Shown one piece after another: positions 26,016-33,905 of a stretch of 64,000 bases of DNA. The stretch comes from Pseudomonas lurida. GTDB taxonomy: Bacteria > Pseudomonadota > Gammaproteobacteria > Pseudomonadales > Pseudomonadaceae. The notes under the pieces are model-generated. The model made no database searches and was not told the DNA's origin. It saw only the letters and a program-made list of their open reading frames with translations. Both the position numbers and the translations under genes were made by a program. Position 1 is the stretch's first letter; each line of letters begins with the position of its first letter. The DNA lies in assembly GCF_002563895.1 (NCBI RefSeq), contig NZ_PDJB01000001.1, positions 4,323,501-4,387,500 on the forward strand, given 5' to 3'.

Positions 26016-27302
26016 CTACTGACAAGAAACTCTCCAGAGCTGGTCCAACCTAGTCGTATAGCTTTGACTCATCATCTCCCGCCGCATGCCCCAGTCTGGG
26101 CTCAGCGGGACGCTTGCTGCACGTAACGTCCCCCTGCCCCATCTGCCATTGATCTCGTCCAACACAGCCATCACCTTCGACGCCTCGGCGGGCTGAGACG
26201 CCGCGAACAAATCGTCGGTGTATTCTCCCTTCTGGCAGAGATTGAGCAGCAGCACCTCTGCCTTGCTGTAGTTGAAGCCGGGTCGAAAAACCCGATCCAG
26301 CGCATCAACCGCCGCCTTCGTCAGAAGGCGAACATCGTCCGTGGGATAGGGAAGGTCAACGATCACCCCATTGGCATACTTTGCCTCTTCCGGATTGAAC
26401 ATCCCTGTACGAATGCTCACGCGGATCTTCTTACATAGCGAGTGCTGGGCCCTGAGTTTTTCAGAAGCCCGCATCATGTAAGTGGCGACCGCTTCCTTGA
26501 TCGAGGGCAGATCCTTCAACCGCTTACCGAACATCCTACTGCAGCAAATTTCCTGCTTTGGCGGATCGGGCTCATCCAGTTCCAGGCAAGGCGTTCCGGC
26601 GAGCTCACGAGCAGTCTTCTCGATCACTACGCTGAAGTTCTTACGGAGCATCCAGGGATCGGCCTGCGAAAGCTGCCAAGCTGTTCGAACGTTCATCTCG
26701 GCCAGGTGCGCCGTCATTTTTCTGCCAATGCCCCAGACATCTGAGACATCACACACCTTGAGCAGCTTGTCTCTTCGCACTGAGTTTCGAATATCCAGCA
26801 CACCTCCCAACTGGGACTGCCACCTCTTGGCACCGTGATTGGCCAGCTTGCTGAGCGTTTTGGTTCCCGCGATGCCGACACCCACAGGAATACCCGTACT
26901 CCTAAGCACTTGGGCGCGGATACGCCGACCTAAGTGCTCCAAGTCACCTGTCATACCGGTCAGGTCCGCGAAGGCTTCATCGATGCTGTAGATCTCAACA
27001 GCCGGTACCAGGGACTCGATGACCGTCATGACCCGCTGACTCATGTCTCCGTACAACGCGTAGTTTGAGGAGAAAGGAAGGATGCCGTGCTTACGCAACT
27101 TGTCGCGGATTTGAAAGTACGGTTCTCCCATTTTGATATACGGCTTCGCATCCGCGGATCGAGCAATCACACAACCATCGTTGTTGCTGAGAACCACGAT
27201 AGGCGTACGTGCCAGGTCGGGACGAAACACCCGCTCGCAACTCGCGTAGAAGCTATTGCAGTCGATCAACGCAAATACTGGCTCAGGTTTAAGCGTGGCC
27301 AT
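26016..27302 (-). CDS. umuC: Y-family DNA polymerase, UmuC-like
   Basis: Translesion polymerase subunit used after SOS induction. I start at ATG 27302 (428 aa, MATLKPEPVFALIDCNSF...), which overlaps umuD by 14 bases as usual for umuDC. Motifs: FALIDCNSFYASCERVFRPD with the first catalytic Asp, VVLSNNDGCVIARS, EIYSIDEAFADLTG with the catalytic Asp-Glu pair, and the helix-hairpin region VCDVSDVWGIGRKM. The C-terminal UmuC domain is present through PLSPDWGMRREMMSQSY. It belongs to the mobile-element rulB/mucB-like group by context. Confidence 0.93.
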   Translation of the reverse strand: MATLKPEPVFALIDCNSFYASCERVFRPDLARTPIVVLSNNDGCVIARSADAKPYIKMGEPYFQIRDKLRKHGILPFSSNYALYGDMSQRVMTVIESLVPAVEIYSIDEAFADLTGMTGDLEHLGRRIRAQVLRSTGIPVGVGIAGTKTLSKLANHGAKRWQSQLGGVLDIRNSVRRDKLLKVCDVSDVWGIGRKMTAHLAEMNVRTAWQLSQADPWMLRKNFSVVIEKTARELAGTPCLELDEPDPPKQEICCSRMFGKRLKDLPSIKEAVATYMMRASEKLRAQHSLCKKIRVSIRTGMFNPEEAKYANGVIVDLPYPTDDVRLLTKAAVDALDRVFRPGFNYSKAEVLLLNLCQKGEYTDDLFAASQPAEASKVMAVLDEINGRWGRGTLRAASVPLSPDWGMRREMMSQSYTTRLDQLWRVSCQ

Positions 27303-27720
27303 GGCTGCGCACGCTGTAAGTGACAACACCCCAGATCGATAGCTCGTCCCCTTCCATCACATACCGCGCCGGGTACTTTGGATTCTCTGACCTCAAGATC
27401 ACTTCAGGTCCCAGCTTGCAGAGGCGCTTGCATACTGGGTCGTTGTTAAGCAGCGCAATGACGATGTGCCCGTTCAGCGGCTCAATGGACCGATCGACAA
27501 TCGCCAAGTCACCGTCGAAAATTCCGATGCCTTGCATGCTATCCCCCGCAATCGACACCAGATAAACATGGGGGGCTCGGATGTTCAGCAGCTCATCCAA
27601 TGAGATCTGTTGTTCGATATGGTCAGCCGCCGGCGAAGGGAAACCCGCCGGGACTTTGAAAGAACAGAGAGGCAGCTGGACGCCGCCCTCCGCCAGAGGG
27701 CCTAGAATGACAAAGCTCAT
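27289..27720 (-). CDS. umuD: SOS mutagenesis protein UmuD-like (self-cleaving)
   Basis: 143-aa accessory subunit that becomes UmuD' after RecA-stimulated self-cleavage. The cleavage site is Ala-Gly in KVPAGFPSPAADHIEQ (rulA/mucA style), the Ser nucleophile lies in IAGDSMQGIGI, and the Lys general base is in PVCKRL. The gene is just downstream of a consensus LexA box (27741-27756), so it should be SOS-induced. Co-transcribed and overlapping with umuC. Confidence 0.93.
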   Translation of the reverse strand: MSFVILGPLAEGGVQLPLCSFKVPAGFPSPAADHIEQQISLDELLNIRAPHVYLVSIAGDSMQGIGIFDGDLAIVDRSIEPLNGHIVIALLNNDPVCKRLCKLGPEVILRSENPKYPARYVMEGDELSIWGVVTYSVRSHGHA

Positions 27721-27740
27721 GACGCAAGATTTCTCAGATA

Positions 27741-27756
27741 CTGTATATACATACAG
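27741..27756. promoter_or_regulatory. LexA (SOS) box between umuD and the HMCES gene
   Basis: CTGTATATACATACAG is an exact CTGT-N8-ACAG site, flanked by TA on the left and TT on the right, close to the E. coli consensus. It lies 20 bp upstream of the umuD start and 64 bp upstream of the divergent HMCES/YedK start, so one LexA dimer could control both directions. Confidence 0.88.
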
Positions 27757-27820
27757 TTAACTTTGAAGGCGGTTTGCGGTCAATTCAGTTGTAGGAAATT
27801 ACGACAAGCGGGTGATTACC

Positions 27821-28510
27821 ATGTGTGGACGGTTTGCTCAGTACCAAGGTATGGCGGACTACCTAAGAGAGCTCGAGGCAGAGCAGGACGTGATCAGCGG
27901 CTACGACAACCAGCCAATCGCCCGATACAACATTGCACCGACTACCCGGGTACTGATCCTGCACGGCGTCGAGGACGGGTTGCGAATTGACCCGGTCCAC
28001 TGGGGATGGGCGCCCTTCTGGGCCAAAGGCAAACGTCCTGATCCGATCAACGCCAGGGTTGAAACAGTGACCACCGGGAAATTCTTCAAGCAGCTCTGGC
28101 CAAATGGCCGAGCACTTGTTGTGGCTGATGGTTGGTATGAGTGGGTCAAGGATCCTGATAATCCAAAGAAAAAGCAGCCTTACTTCATTCGCCTCAAAAG
28201 CCAGGCACCTATGTTCCTCGCTGCACTCGCTCAGGTTCATACAGGTCTTGAGCCTCACGAGGGAGATGGGTTCGTCATCATCACGGCGGCCAGCGACCAA
28301 GGCATGGTGGATATACACGATCGGCGACCGCTGGTTTTGTCTCCAGAACACGCCAGGGAATGGTTGGACCAGGAGCTGTCGCCAGCTCGAGCGGAAGACA
28401 TAGCAAAAAACCATTGTCTCCCCGTCGACGAATTTGAGTGGTACCCGGTGGGGACTCCAGTAGGGAACGTCAAAAACCAAGGGGCGGATCTGATCCTTCC
28501 ACTTGGATAA
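27821..28510 (+). CDS. HMCES/YedK-type SOS response-associated peptidase family protein
   Basis: 229-aa protein that in characterised homologues crosslinks through Cys2 to abasic sites in single-stranded DNA and protects them. The start must be ATG 27821, because only this start puts the catalytic Cys at position 2 (MCGRFAQYQG); the earlier GTG would bury it. Other conserved pieces: RYNIAPTTRVLIL, VHWGWAPFWAKG, INARVETV, VVADGWYEWVK with the active Glu, and the late VDIHDRRPLVL with the His. It is divergent from umuDC around a LexA box, so it is very likely damage-inducible. Confidence 0.92.
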   Translation: MCGRFAQYQGMADYLRELEAEQDVISGYDNQPIARYNIAPTTRVLILHGVEDGLRIDPVHWGWAPFWAKGKRPDPINARVETVTTGKFFKQLWPNGRALVVADGWYEWVKDPDNPKKKQPYFIRLKSQAPMFLAALAQVHTGLEPHEGDGFVIITAASDQGMVDIHDRRPLVLSPEHAREWLDQELSPARAEDIAKNHCLPVDEFEWYPVGTPVGNVKNQGADLILPLG

Positions 28511-28632
28511 AGACGACAACTCAACCCCGGCAGCGGTGGTCAATGGGGAGTGACCAGCTACTCTATTCTGCAGAGTAGGCACGCTTCCTAGTGTGCACAG
28601 TCACCAACCTCCTTCCGCAAGGAATGACGCTG

Positions 28633-29366
28633 ATGCCGTCAGTAACTGTCAAATATCGCGCAGTTCATACAAACACCGCTTGGCGCAAAGTACATGGTCA
28701 TACCTCGCTACAGAATGCGATTTATGGTCAAAAAGATGGAGCGCCCGGGTTATTCGAACACCGGGTGCGAATTGACTATAAAAAGCACGGTGAACCGCTA
28801 TACGTCGTTATCTGGATGGACACTGAGCCCTTCGGTTTCGTCGTCAGAAAAGACACCTCGAGCAGCGACGGTACGATGCGAGTGCAAGTGGACACTGCCT
28901 TGCTTCAGAAGTACGACGAGAACGGTGGAGCTTCTGTTAGGGAATTGGAAGGCCACTTCTCATCTCCGGCAGTTGATCCCGCAACGGCTGCAAAATTGTC
29001 CCTGAACGAAGCTTCAATCGATCAAGCAGAGGAAGGTGCGATAACGCTTCAGGAGCATTTACTGCGGGAGCGTAACGCTGCCCTGGCAGAGGCAAAGAAG
29101 GCTGAGGTGTTCCGAAACACCGGCGGCTTAGCTTGTGAGGTATGTGATTTGATTTCGCAGAAGTATATGGCGAGCTAGGCAGCTACTACTGCGAGGTTCA
29201 TCACACGCAATCACTTGGCTCACGGAAAGGAAGCGAAAAAACCTTGCTCCATGAACTCGCCGTATTATGCTCCAACTGCCACAGGATCATTCACAGAACC
29301 GACCCCATGTGGGACATCAGCTCTCTCGCTGCGCATCTGAAATTAATCCGCGCGAGAGACCCGTAG
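28633..29366 (+). pseudogene. HNH endonuclease gene broken by a one-base deletion
   Basis: The first frame (ATG 28633, AAGGA 9 bases upstream) runs to a TAG at 29176-29178 and encodes VKYRAVHTNTAWRKVHGHT, RIDYKKHGEPLYVVIWMDTE, a helical middle and then CEVCD. One base later, in the -1 frame, the protein continues as FAEVYGELGSYYCEVHHTQS, then ELAVLCSNCHRIIHR to a TAG at 29364-29366. CxxC + VHH + CSNCHRIIH is a complete McrA-like HNH module. Inserting one T in the ATTTG run near 29145 restores a single 245-codon gene. It is either a recent frameshift or needs ribosomal slippage. It may have been part of the defence cargo. Confidence 0.8.
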
Positions 29367-29896
29367 CACGTAAGTTCAGGTCATAACGCAGCTCGGAACA
29401 CTGTCGCTCATGTTCCGCGCAGCGTCTAACCAAGAATTGACGTTTAGAGGCCCTTATCGGCCAGTTTCAGTCGCTCACGTCTGACTCCTTTCGGCCAGAA
29501 GCAGCCTCTCACAAGCGACCGTTTTCGACCCAAAACGGACGTCGAGAGCGACCATATGAGAAGCATCGCTGATCTATCGCAGAACGAAAAACCGGAGAGC
29601 AGTGCAACTGCTGCTTGGCCATACGAAGCTTTAGAGCACCGTTAGGTACTTAGGTACTTAGGTTGATGATGCCCTAAGCGGGGCGCCAGGCATGAACATC
29701 GCCGCCAGGTTCCGTTTATTGCCGCTCCTAGTGCATTACTTGGGTGATACGAAAGTGTAATGCGTCCTCGCTCATAAACCTCGAAATTCGCAGGGGGAAA
29801 GGTTTTATCGATGATTTTCAACCACATCGTGCGTGCTTGACGGAAACAGAGGCAGATGTCAATTTAACATCAAAGCGAGAGGTCAAGGAGTGACGT
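29367..29896. other. Intergenic stretch upstream of the TIGR04141 gene
   Basis: No gene seen. 29417-29560 has a dispersed, palindrome-rich style (CGACCCAAAACGG, GGCCAGAAGCAGCCTC), similar to noncoding stretches common between Pseudomonas genes. At 29642-29664 the octamer TTAGGTAC is repeated in tandem (two full copies and a partial third). A - strand frame at 29642-29827 has no recognisable content. Confidence 0.35.
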
Positions 29897-31447
29897 GTGA
29901 AGATCACCATCAACGTGTTCATGCTCAAGGAAGGGCGAACCGTTCAGGACGCACTTTCCGATGAGGTCAACTTGCAACCTATCGCTTTTTCATTGGGCGA
30001 TGTTGAGTGCCTCTTTTACCATCAGAAAAACCCTTCCCATCCGAAGTGGACGCAACTATTCGGTGCCATCCCAGATGTGGCTGGCCTCGACCTTACCGGC
30101 AGATCGCTCAAAGCCCTCCTCGTCCTGGCAGTCAGCGGCAGGGTCTTTTGCTTCACTTTTGGCCACGCCAGGCACCTGATCGATCCGCTAGCCATTGAAC
30201 GTTATTTCGGGCTGCGCACGGCGCTTAGCTTGACTGATCCATTACTAATCAAGTCCGTGGAAAAGTCCAATATTGACCGCACACCACTGCGCTCAAAGGC
30301 GCAGTCATCGAGGCTGCTGTCGATTTCGGAGTTCGATTTCAAGTTTGACTCGGAGATCCTGAAATCGATAACCGGCATCGTGGAGAACGATCAGGATGAG
30401 GGCGAGTACGTTAGCGGTTCGGACTCATTGGCGCTGCATTCAGATGTAAAGCTCGAAGACTTCCCGGAGATCGCGCTTCGACTGTTGACGGCGTACGAAG
30501 ACGAGTACTGCAAGGAAAAATACCCTTGGATGGACTTCATCGTTCCAGTACGCGACTCCACACTCATGGGCCAACTGGATGAGCTTTTAGTGGCTGCGAT
30601 AAATATAGAGCAGTTCGATCGCGTCCGCGCGGCGCCACCCGAGCTACTTGGTAATGACATCTGCGGCTTCGGCTATGTGAAACACAGCGCTCGATCTCGC
30701 AACGGCCCGACGATTACATTCGATCTGGATCTGCGGCAGGCGCTACTCGCCAAGCACCTTCTGCGAGATCTCACCCGCCAGGCGCTGGCATCCGAACGTA
30801 TCTACCTTTACGGTGCAGACGAACAACGACTTGCTGCGTGGCCTCTGTATACGTGCCTTGAGGCGGAGATCGAACACGAAGGAAAAATCTATCTGCTCAG
30901 CGAGGGTGATTGGTACCAGATTGACCGCGATTACACCGAGCAAGTGAACCGCTTCTTTGACGCCGCAGTTCCATGCAACCTGGTGTTTCCTCCGTATGGC
31001 ACCGACCACGAGGGCGCTTACCTTAGACGCATCGCAGACAACATAAATTTCTATCTGCTGGACCAGAAATTGGTGAGGTTAACGGGTGCTGGTGGCCCAT
31101 TCGAATTTTGTGACCTGCTCACGCCGGATCACCACATCATCCATGTCAAGAAGTACTCATCGTCGAGCGTGCTGAGCCATCTCTTTTCTCAGGCCTATGT
31201 GTCCGCTGAAGCTCTGATCAACACCCCCGATGTCGTTACTCAGGTGAACGCCCATCTGGCGGAGTTGGGTAATTTTCAGTTCGCCTTCAACCCTGTTGCG
31301 CAACCGCGCAACAGAATCGTGTTCGCTATCATGCAACCCAACGATACGTTGCACATGCCGTTTTTCTCGAAGGTGAACTTCCGGCAGTTCGCCCAGCGGC
31401 TCGGTGCAATGGGCTACCAGGTTGAGGTTTGTAGAATCGGTAATTGA
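29897..31447 (+). CDS. TIGR04141/DUF6119 family sporadically distributed protein
   Basis: 516-aa soluble protein. The family feature HVKKYSSSSVLSHLFSQAYV with SAEALI near residue 415 is clear, as are the N-terminal MKITINVFMLKEGRTVQDAL and the FGHARHLIDPLAIERYFGLR motif near residue 95, all typical of this family. It occurs patchily on mobile DNA and in defence islands; the biochemical activity is not known to me. Start: the GTG at 29897 has AAGGAG about 8 bases upstream. No membrane segment. It stands alone: 530 bases follow the HNH gene and about 800 precede the OLD gene. Confidence 0.75.
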   Translation: MKITINVFMLKEGRTVQDALSDEVNLQPIAFSLGDVECLFYHQKNPSHPKWTQLFGAIPDVAGLDLTGRSLKALLVLAVSGRVFCFTFGHARHLIDPLAIERYFGLRTALSLTDPLLIKSVEKSNIDRTPLRSKAQSSRLLSISEFDFKFDSEILKSITGIVENDQDEGEYVSGSDSLALHSDVKLEDFPEIALRLLTAYEDEYCKEKYPWMDFIVPVRDSTLMGQLDELLVAAINIEQFDRVRAAPPELLGNDICGFGYVKHSARSRNGPTITFDLDLRQALLAKHLLRDLTRQALASERIYLYGADEQRLAAWPLYTCLEAEIEHEGKIYLLSEGDWYQIDRDYTEQVNRFFDAAVPCNLVFPPYGTDHEGAYLRRIADNINFYLLDQKLVRLTGAGGPFEFCDLLTPDHHIIHVKKYSSSSVLSHLFSQAYVSAEALINTPDVVTQVNAHLAELGNFQFAFNPVAQPRNRIVFAIMQPNDTLHMPFFSKVNFRQFAQRLGAMGYQVEVCRIGN

Positions 31448-32243
31448 CCCAGCAGGCCACGGTCAATCAGACCGGCCAGCACATTTCATTGGGCGAGCAG
31501 TGATGCTCTAGGTTGAAAAGTCAGAGGACCTCGACGCCACACATGTAGGGCCTCAGCACGTCTGCACACGGATCGATCCATCAGTCTTGGTAGTTCTCCA
31601 AGACGGCCACCAGGGTACGTTCAACTGCGAGGCCCATTCCGATGAGTGTATGTAACAGCGCCGTACGAAATCCCGAGAAACCCAATCGGCGCTCCTAGCA
31701 AGCTTAAATTTTATAGAGTTTCCGGCCATCTACGGAAAGGTATTCTGTGATGACAAGCCCAAGGCGCAAGCGGGCCTGACGGGATGACTTTGGCGTCGTC
31801 CAAACCAGCGAAGGCGAGTAAGGCGCAAATCAGCGCGGACAACAAATTTTTATCTGAATAAAGGATCGTCCAGCGCATAATCTGGCGATTGCAAGGTGGG
31901 CTGGATCAGTCGTGTAACGTTACTCTCCCCGAAACCGGAATACGACCGACCACCAGGTCATTGGCCGCTGCAGCTTGATCGACGTGGCCGAACGAGATTC
32001 CGAAGAGCATCTCATTGATGCTGCGCTGCCGATCGCCGGCGCTGCTGAAAAGCCCAAGGCCCAAGTATCAGGACTAATTGTCTATGCCAGCCGCGTGTGC
32101 TGAAGGGCACCCACTTACTCTGCCTCGCAAGGCCGCCGTCGCAGCTTCGTCTTCTCACTGGACAGGTTGCCCACGTCCCTATAGCGTGAACCGCAATGGC
32201 CTTACGCCACACCGGTCGCCGCTACTTCATAAGGATTTGAAAC
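31448..32243. other. Gene-free stretch with two coding fragments
   Basis: Apart from the serS fragment (31521-31690) and an unidentified - strand C-terminal-like fragment (31906-32074, SINEMLFGISFGHVDQAAAA and NDLVVGRIPVSGRVTLHD before a stop), I see no gene. The promoter of the OLD-helicase pair must lie in the last 150 bases. Confidence 0.4.
31521..31690 (-). pseudogene. serS: Seryl-tRNA synthetase C-terminal fragment
   Basis: The - strand reads LLHTLIGMGLAVERTLVAVL and ENYQD, then, after a one-base shift, DGSIRV, and back to DVLRPYMCGVEVL and a stop. This is the well-known C-terminus of SerS ([24 protein letters not shown], then a PEVLRPYMGG motif). Only the last 55 or so residues are present, with a frameshift and a premature stop, so it is dead. 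The real serS must be elsewhere. Confidence 0.75.
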
Positions 32244-33905
32244 GTGCTTATAGAATCGCTACGCCTGATCAACTTCAAAAAGTTCAAAGATCAGACTTTT
32301 GACTTCAACGAAGATGTGAATATTTTCGTAGGTGATAATAACGCAGGCAAAAGTACGATTCTGGAGGCTTTGGAGATCGTGCTCAATTTTCAGTATCGCG
32401 GTCGGCCATTCAATAGCGAATTTTCCCCGGATCTGTTCAACGCAGAGACAGTCGCTGTGTTCCGCGCCTCACCAAAAGAGCCTGCAGACTTACCGATCCT
32501 CGTGATCGAGGCGTATATGAAGAACGTGCCCGACTACCGCGGTGCGAACAACAGCCTGAAAAAAGATGCTCAGGGGGTTCAGATCAAAGCCAGCTTTGAT
32601 CCAGACTTTACTGATGCCTATAACGATTACCTAGCCTCCGGTGCCGCGATAACCAGCATCCCAGTGGAATTCTACCAAGTCGAATGGATGGATTTTGCCT
32701 GGAATGTTATCAAACCGATGACCAAGCAATTTAGAGCGCTCTACATCGACCCCACTCGCATTCATCCCACCTTCGGCAAAAATCAGTACATCTCGAATGT
32801 GCTGAGCACCGCACTCAGAAAGGACGAGGAGTACCGTCTGAGCCTGAACTACCGTGAGACCCTCCAATCCTTCAACAACACAGATGAGGTCACCACCGTC
32901 AACAAGGATTTGGATTCCGATAACAGGATCACGGAGAAGAAGCTGACCATCGCCGCCAACACCATGCCCGCTGGCGCTCTCCAGAACGCTCTGCAACTTG
33001 AAGTAAATGCCGTTCCGTTCCACATGATCGGCAAGGGTGAGCAGAGCAAGGTGCAAATCAAACTGGCACTGCACAACAAGTCAAAAGACATCGACCTGGT
33101 GATGATGGAAGAGCCGGAAAATCACCTGTCGCATGTCGAGCTGAGCAAGTTGGTGCAAGACATTGAGGACCAGCGAGACGGCAAGCAGTTATTCTTGACG
33201 ACCCACAGCTCTTATGTGCTGAACAAACTGAGCATCAATAACATTTGCTTGCTGCATGACGCATATAAGCGACTACACCTCCTGGACAAGGGGGTGGTCA
33301 AGACGCTGAAGCGGCTACCAGGCTACGACACACTGCGTGTCGCACTTTCCAAGAAAGTAGTGTTGGTCGAAGGCCCATCTGATGAGTTGATCCTCAAAAA
33401 GATCTACAAAGACACTCACAAGGGGCGACTGCCAGAGCAGGACGGGATCGATATCATTGTGGTGCGCGGCGTCGGGTTCAAGACGTTCATTGCGATCGGC
33501 AAAGAAATCGGTACCGCGATTAATGTCTTGCGGGATAACGATGGCAATTACGAAAAGAACGTCGTTGAAGCACGCAAGGAATACGCGGCTTTCCCAAACA
33601 TAAAGCTAGTTTCGTCAAAGAACAAAGATGAATTTTCGCTGGAGCCAGCGATGATTTTAGCCAATGCCGCATCGGAAAAAGAGTTGCAGGCATTTGCAGA
33701 AGTTGTCCTCTCCGCCGAGACCTTCAAACTACTCGCTGCCAAACCTACTTTTGCTGAAAAGCTCGAGTTCATCGTGGAGTGGTTCCGAAGCAGTGACGGC
33801 GACGGCAAAGGCAAGAAGAAAGTCGATTCTGCCATCAGGGTTTTTGAGACTGATAAGCCTTTCAAATATCCGGCCTTCCTCGCTGAGGTACTGAACTTTG
33901 CCTAA
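32244..33905 (+). CDS. OLD-family ATPase/TOPRIM nuclease, GajA-like
   Basis: 553-aa OLD nuclease. The N-terminal ABC-type ATPase has Walker A FVGDNNAGKSTILEA near residues 30-42, the signature-region GKGEQSKVQIKLAL near 260-275 and Walker B LVMMEEPENHLSH near 285. The C-terminal TOPRIM domain has VVLVEGPSDE near 372 and the metal-binding VLRDNDG near 428. The size and two-domain plan match GajA, the DNA-nicking subunit of Gabija and a class 2 OLD protein. Start GTG 32244 with AAGGAT 7 bases upstream. It overlaps the helicase gene by 8 bases, the pairing that defines class 2 OLD loci. Confidence 0.87.
   Translation: MLIESLRLINFKKFKDQTFDFNEDVNIFVGDNNAGKSTILEALEIVLNFQYRGRPFNSEFSPDLFNAETVAVFRASPKEPADLPILVIEAYMKNVPDYRGANNSLKKDAQGVQIKASFDPDFTDAYNDYLASGAAITSIPVEFYQVEWMDFAWNVIKPMTKQFRALYIDPTRIHPTFGKNQYISNVLSTALRKDEEYRLSLNYRETLQSFNNTDEVTTVNKDLDSDNRITEKKLTIAANTMPAGALQNALQLEVNAVPFHMIGKGEQSKVQIKLALHNKSKDIDLVMMEEPENHLSHVELSKLVQDIEDQRDGKQLFLTTHSSYVLNKLSINNICLLHDAYKRLHLLDKGVVKTLKRLPGYDTLRVALSKKVVLVEGPSDELILKKIYKDTHKGRLPEQDGIDIIVVRGVGFKTFIAIGKEIGTAINVLRDNDGNYEKNVVEARKEYAAFPNIKLVSSKNKDEFSLEPAMILANAASEKELQAFAEVVLSAETFKLLAAKPTFAEKLEFIVEWFRSSDGDGKGKKKVDSAIRVFETDKPFKYPAFLAEVLNFA

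Noticed and set aside
29642..29664. Tandem TTAGGTAC octamers as a regulatory array
   Set aside because: Two full copies and a partial third are too few and too short to support a function; no gene starts nearby in a fitting position.
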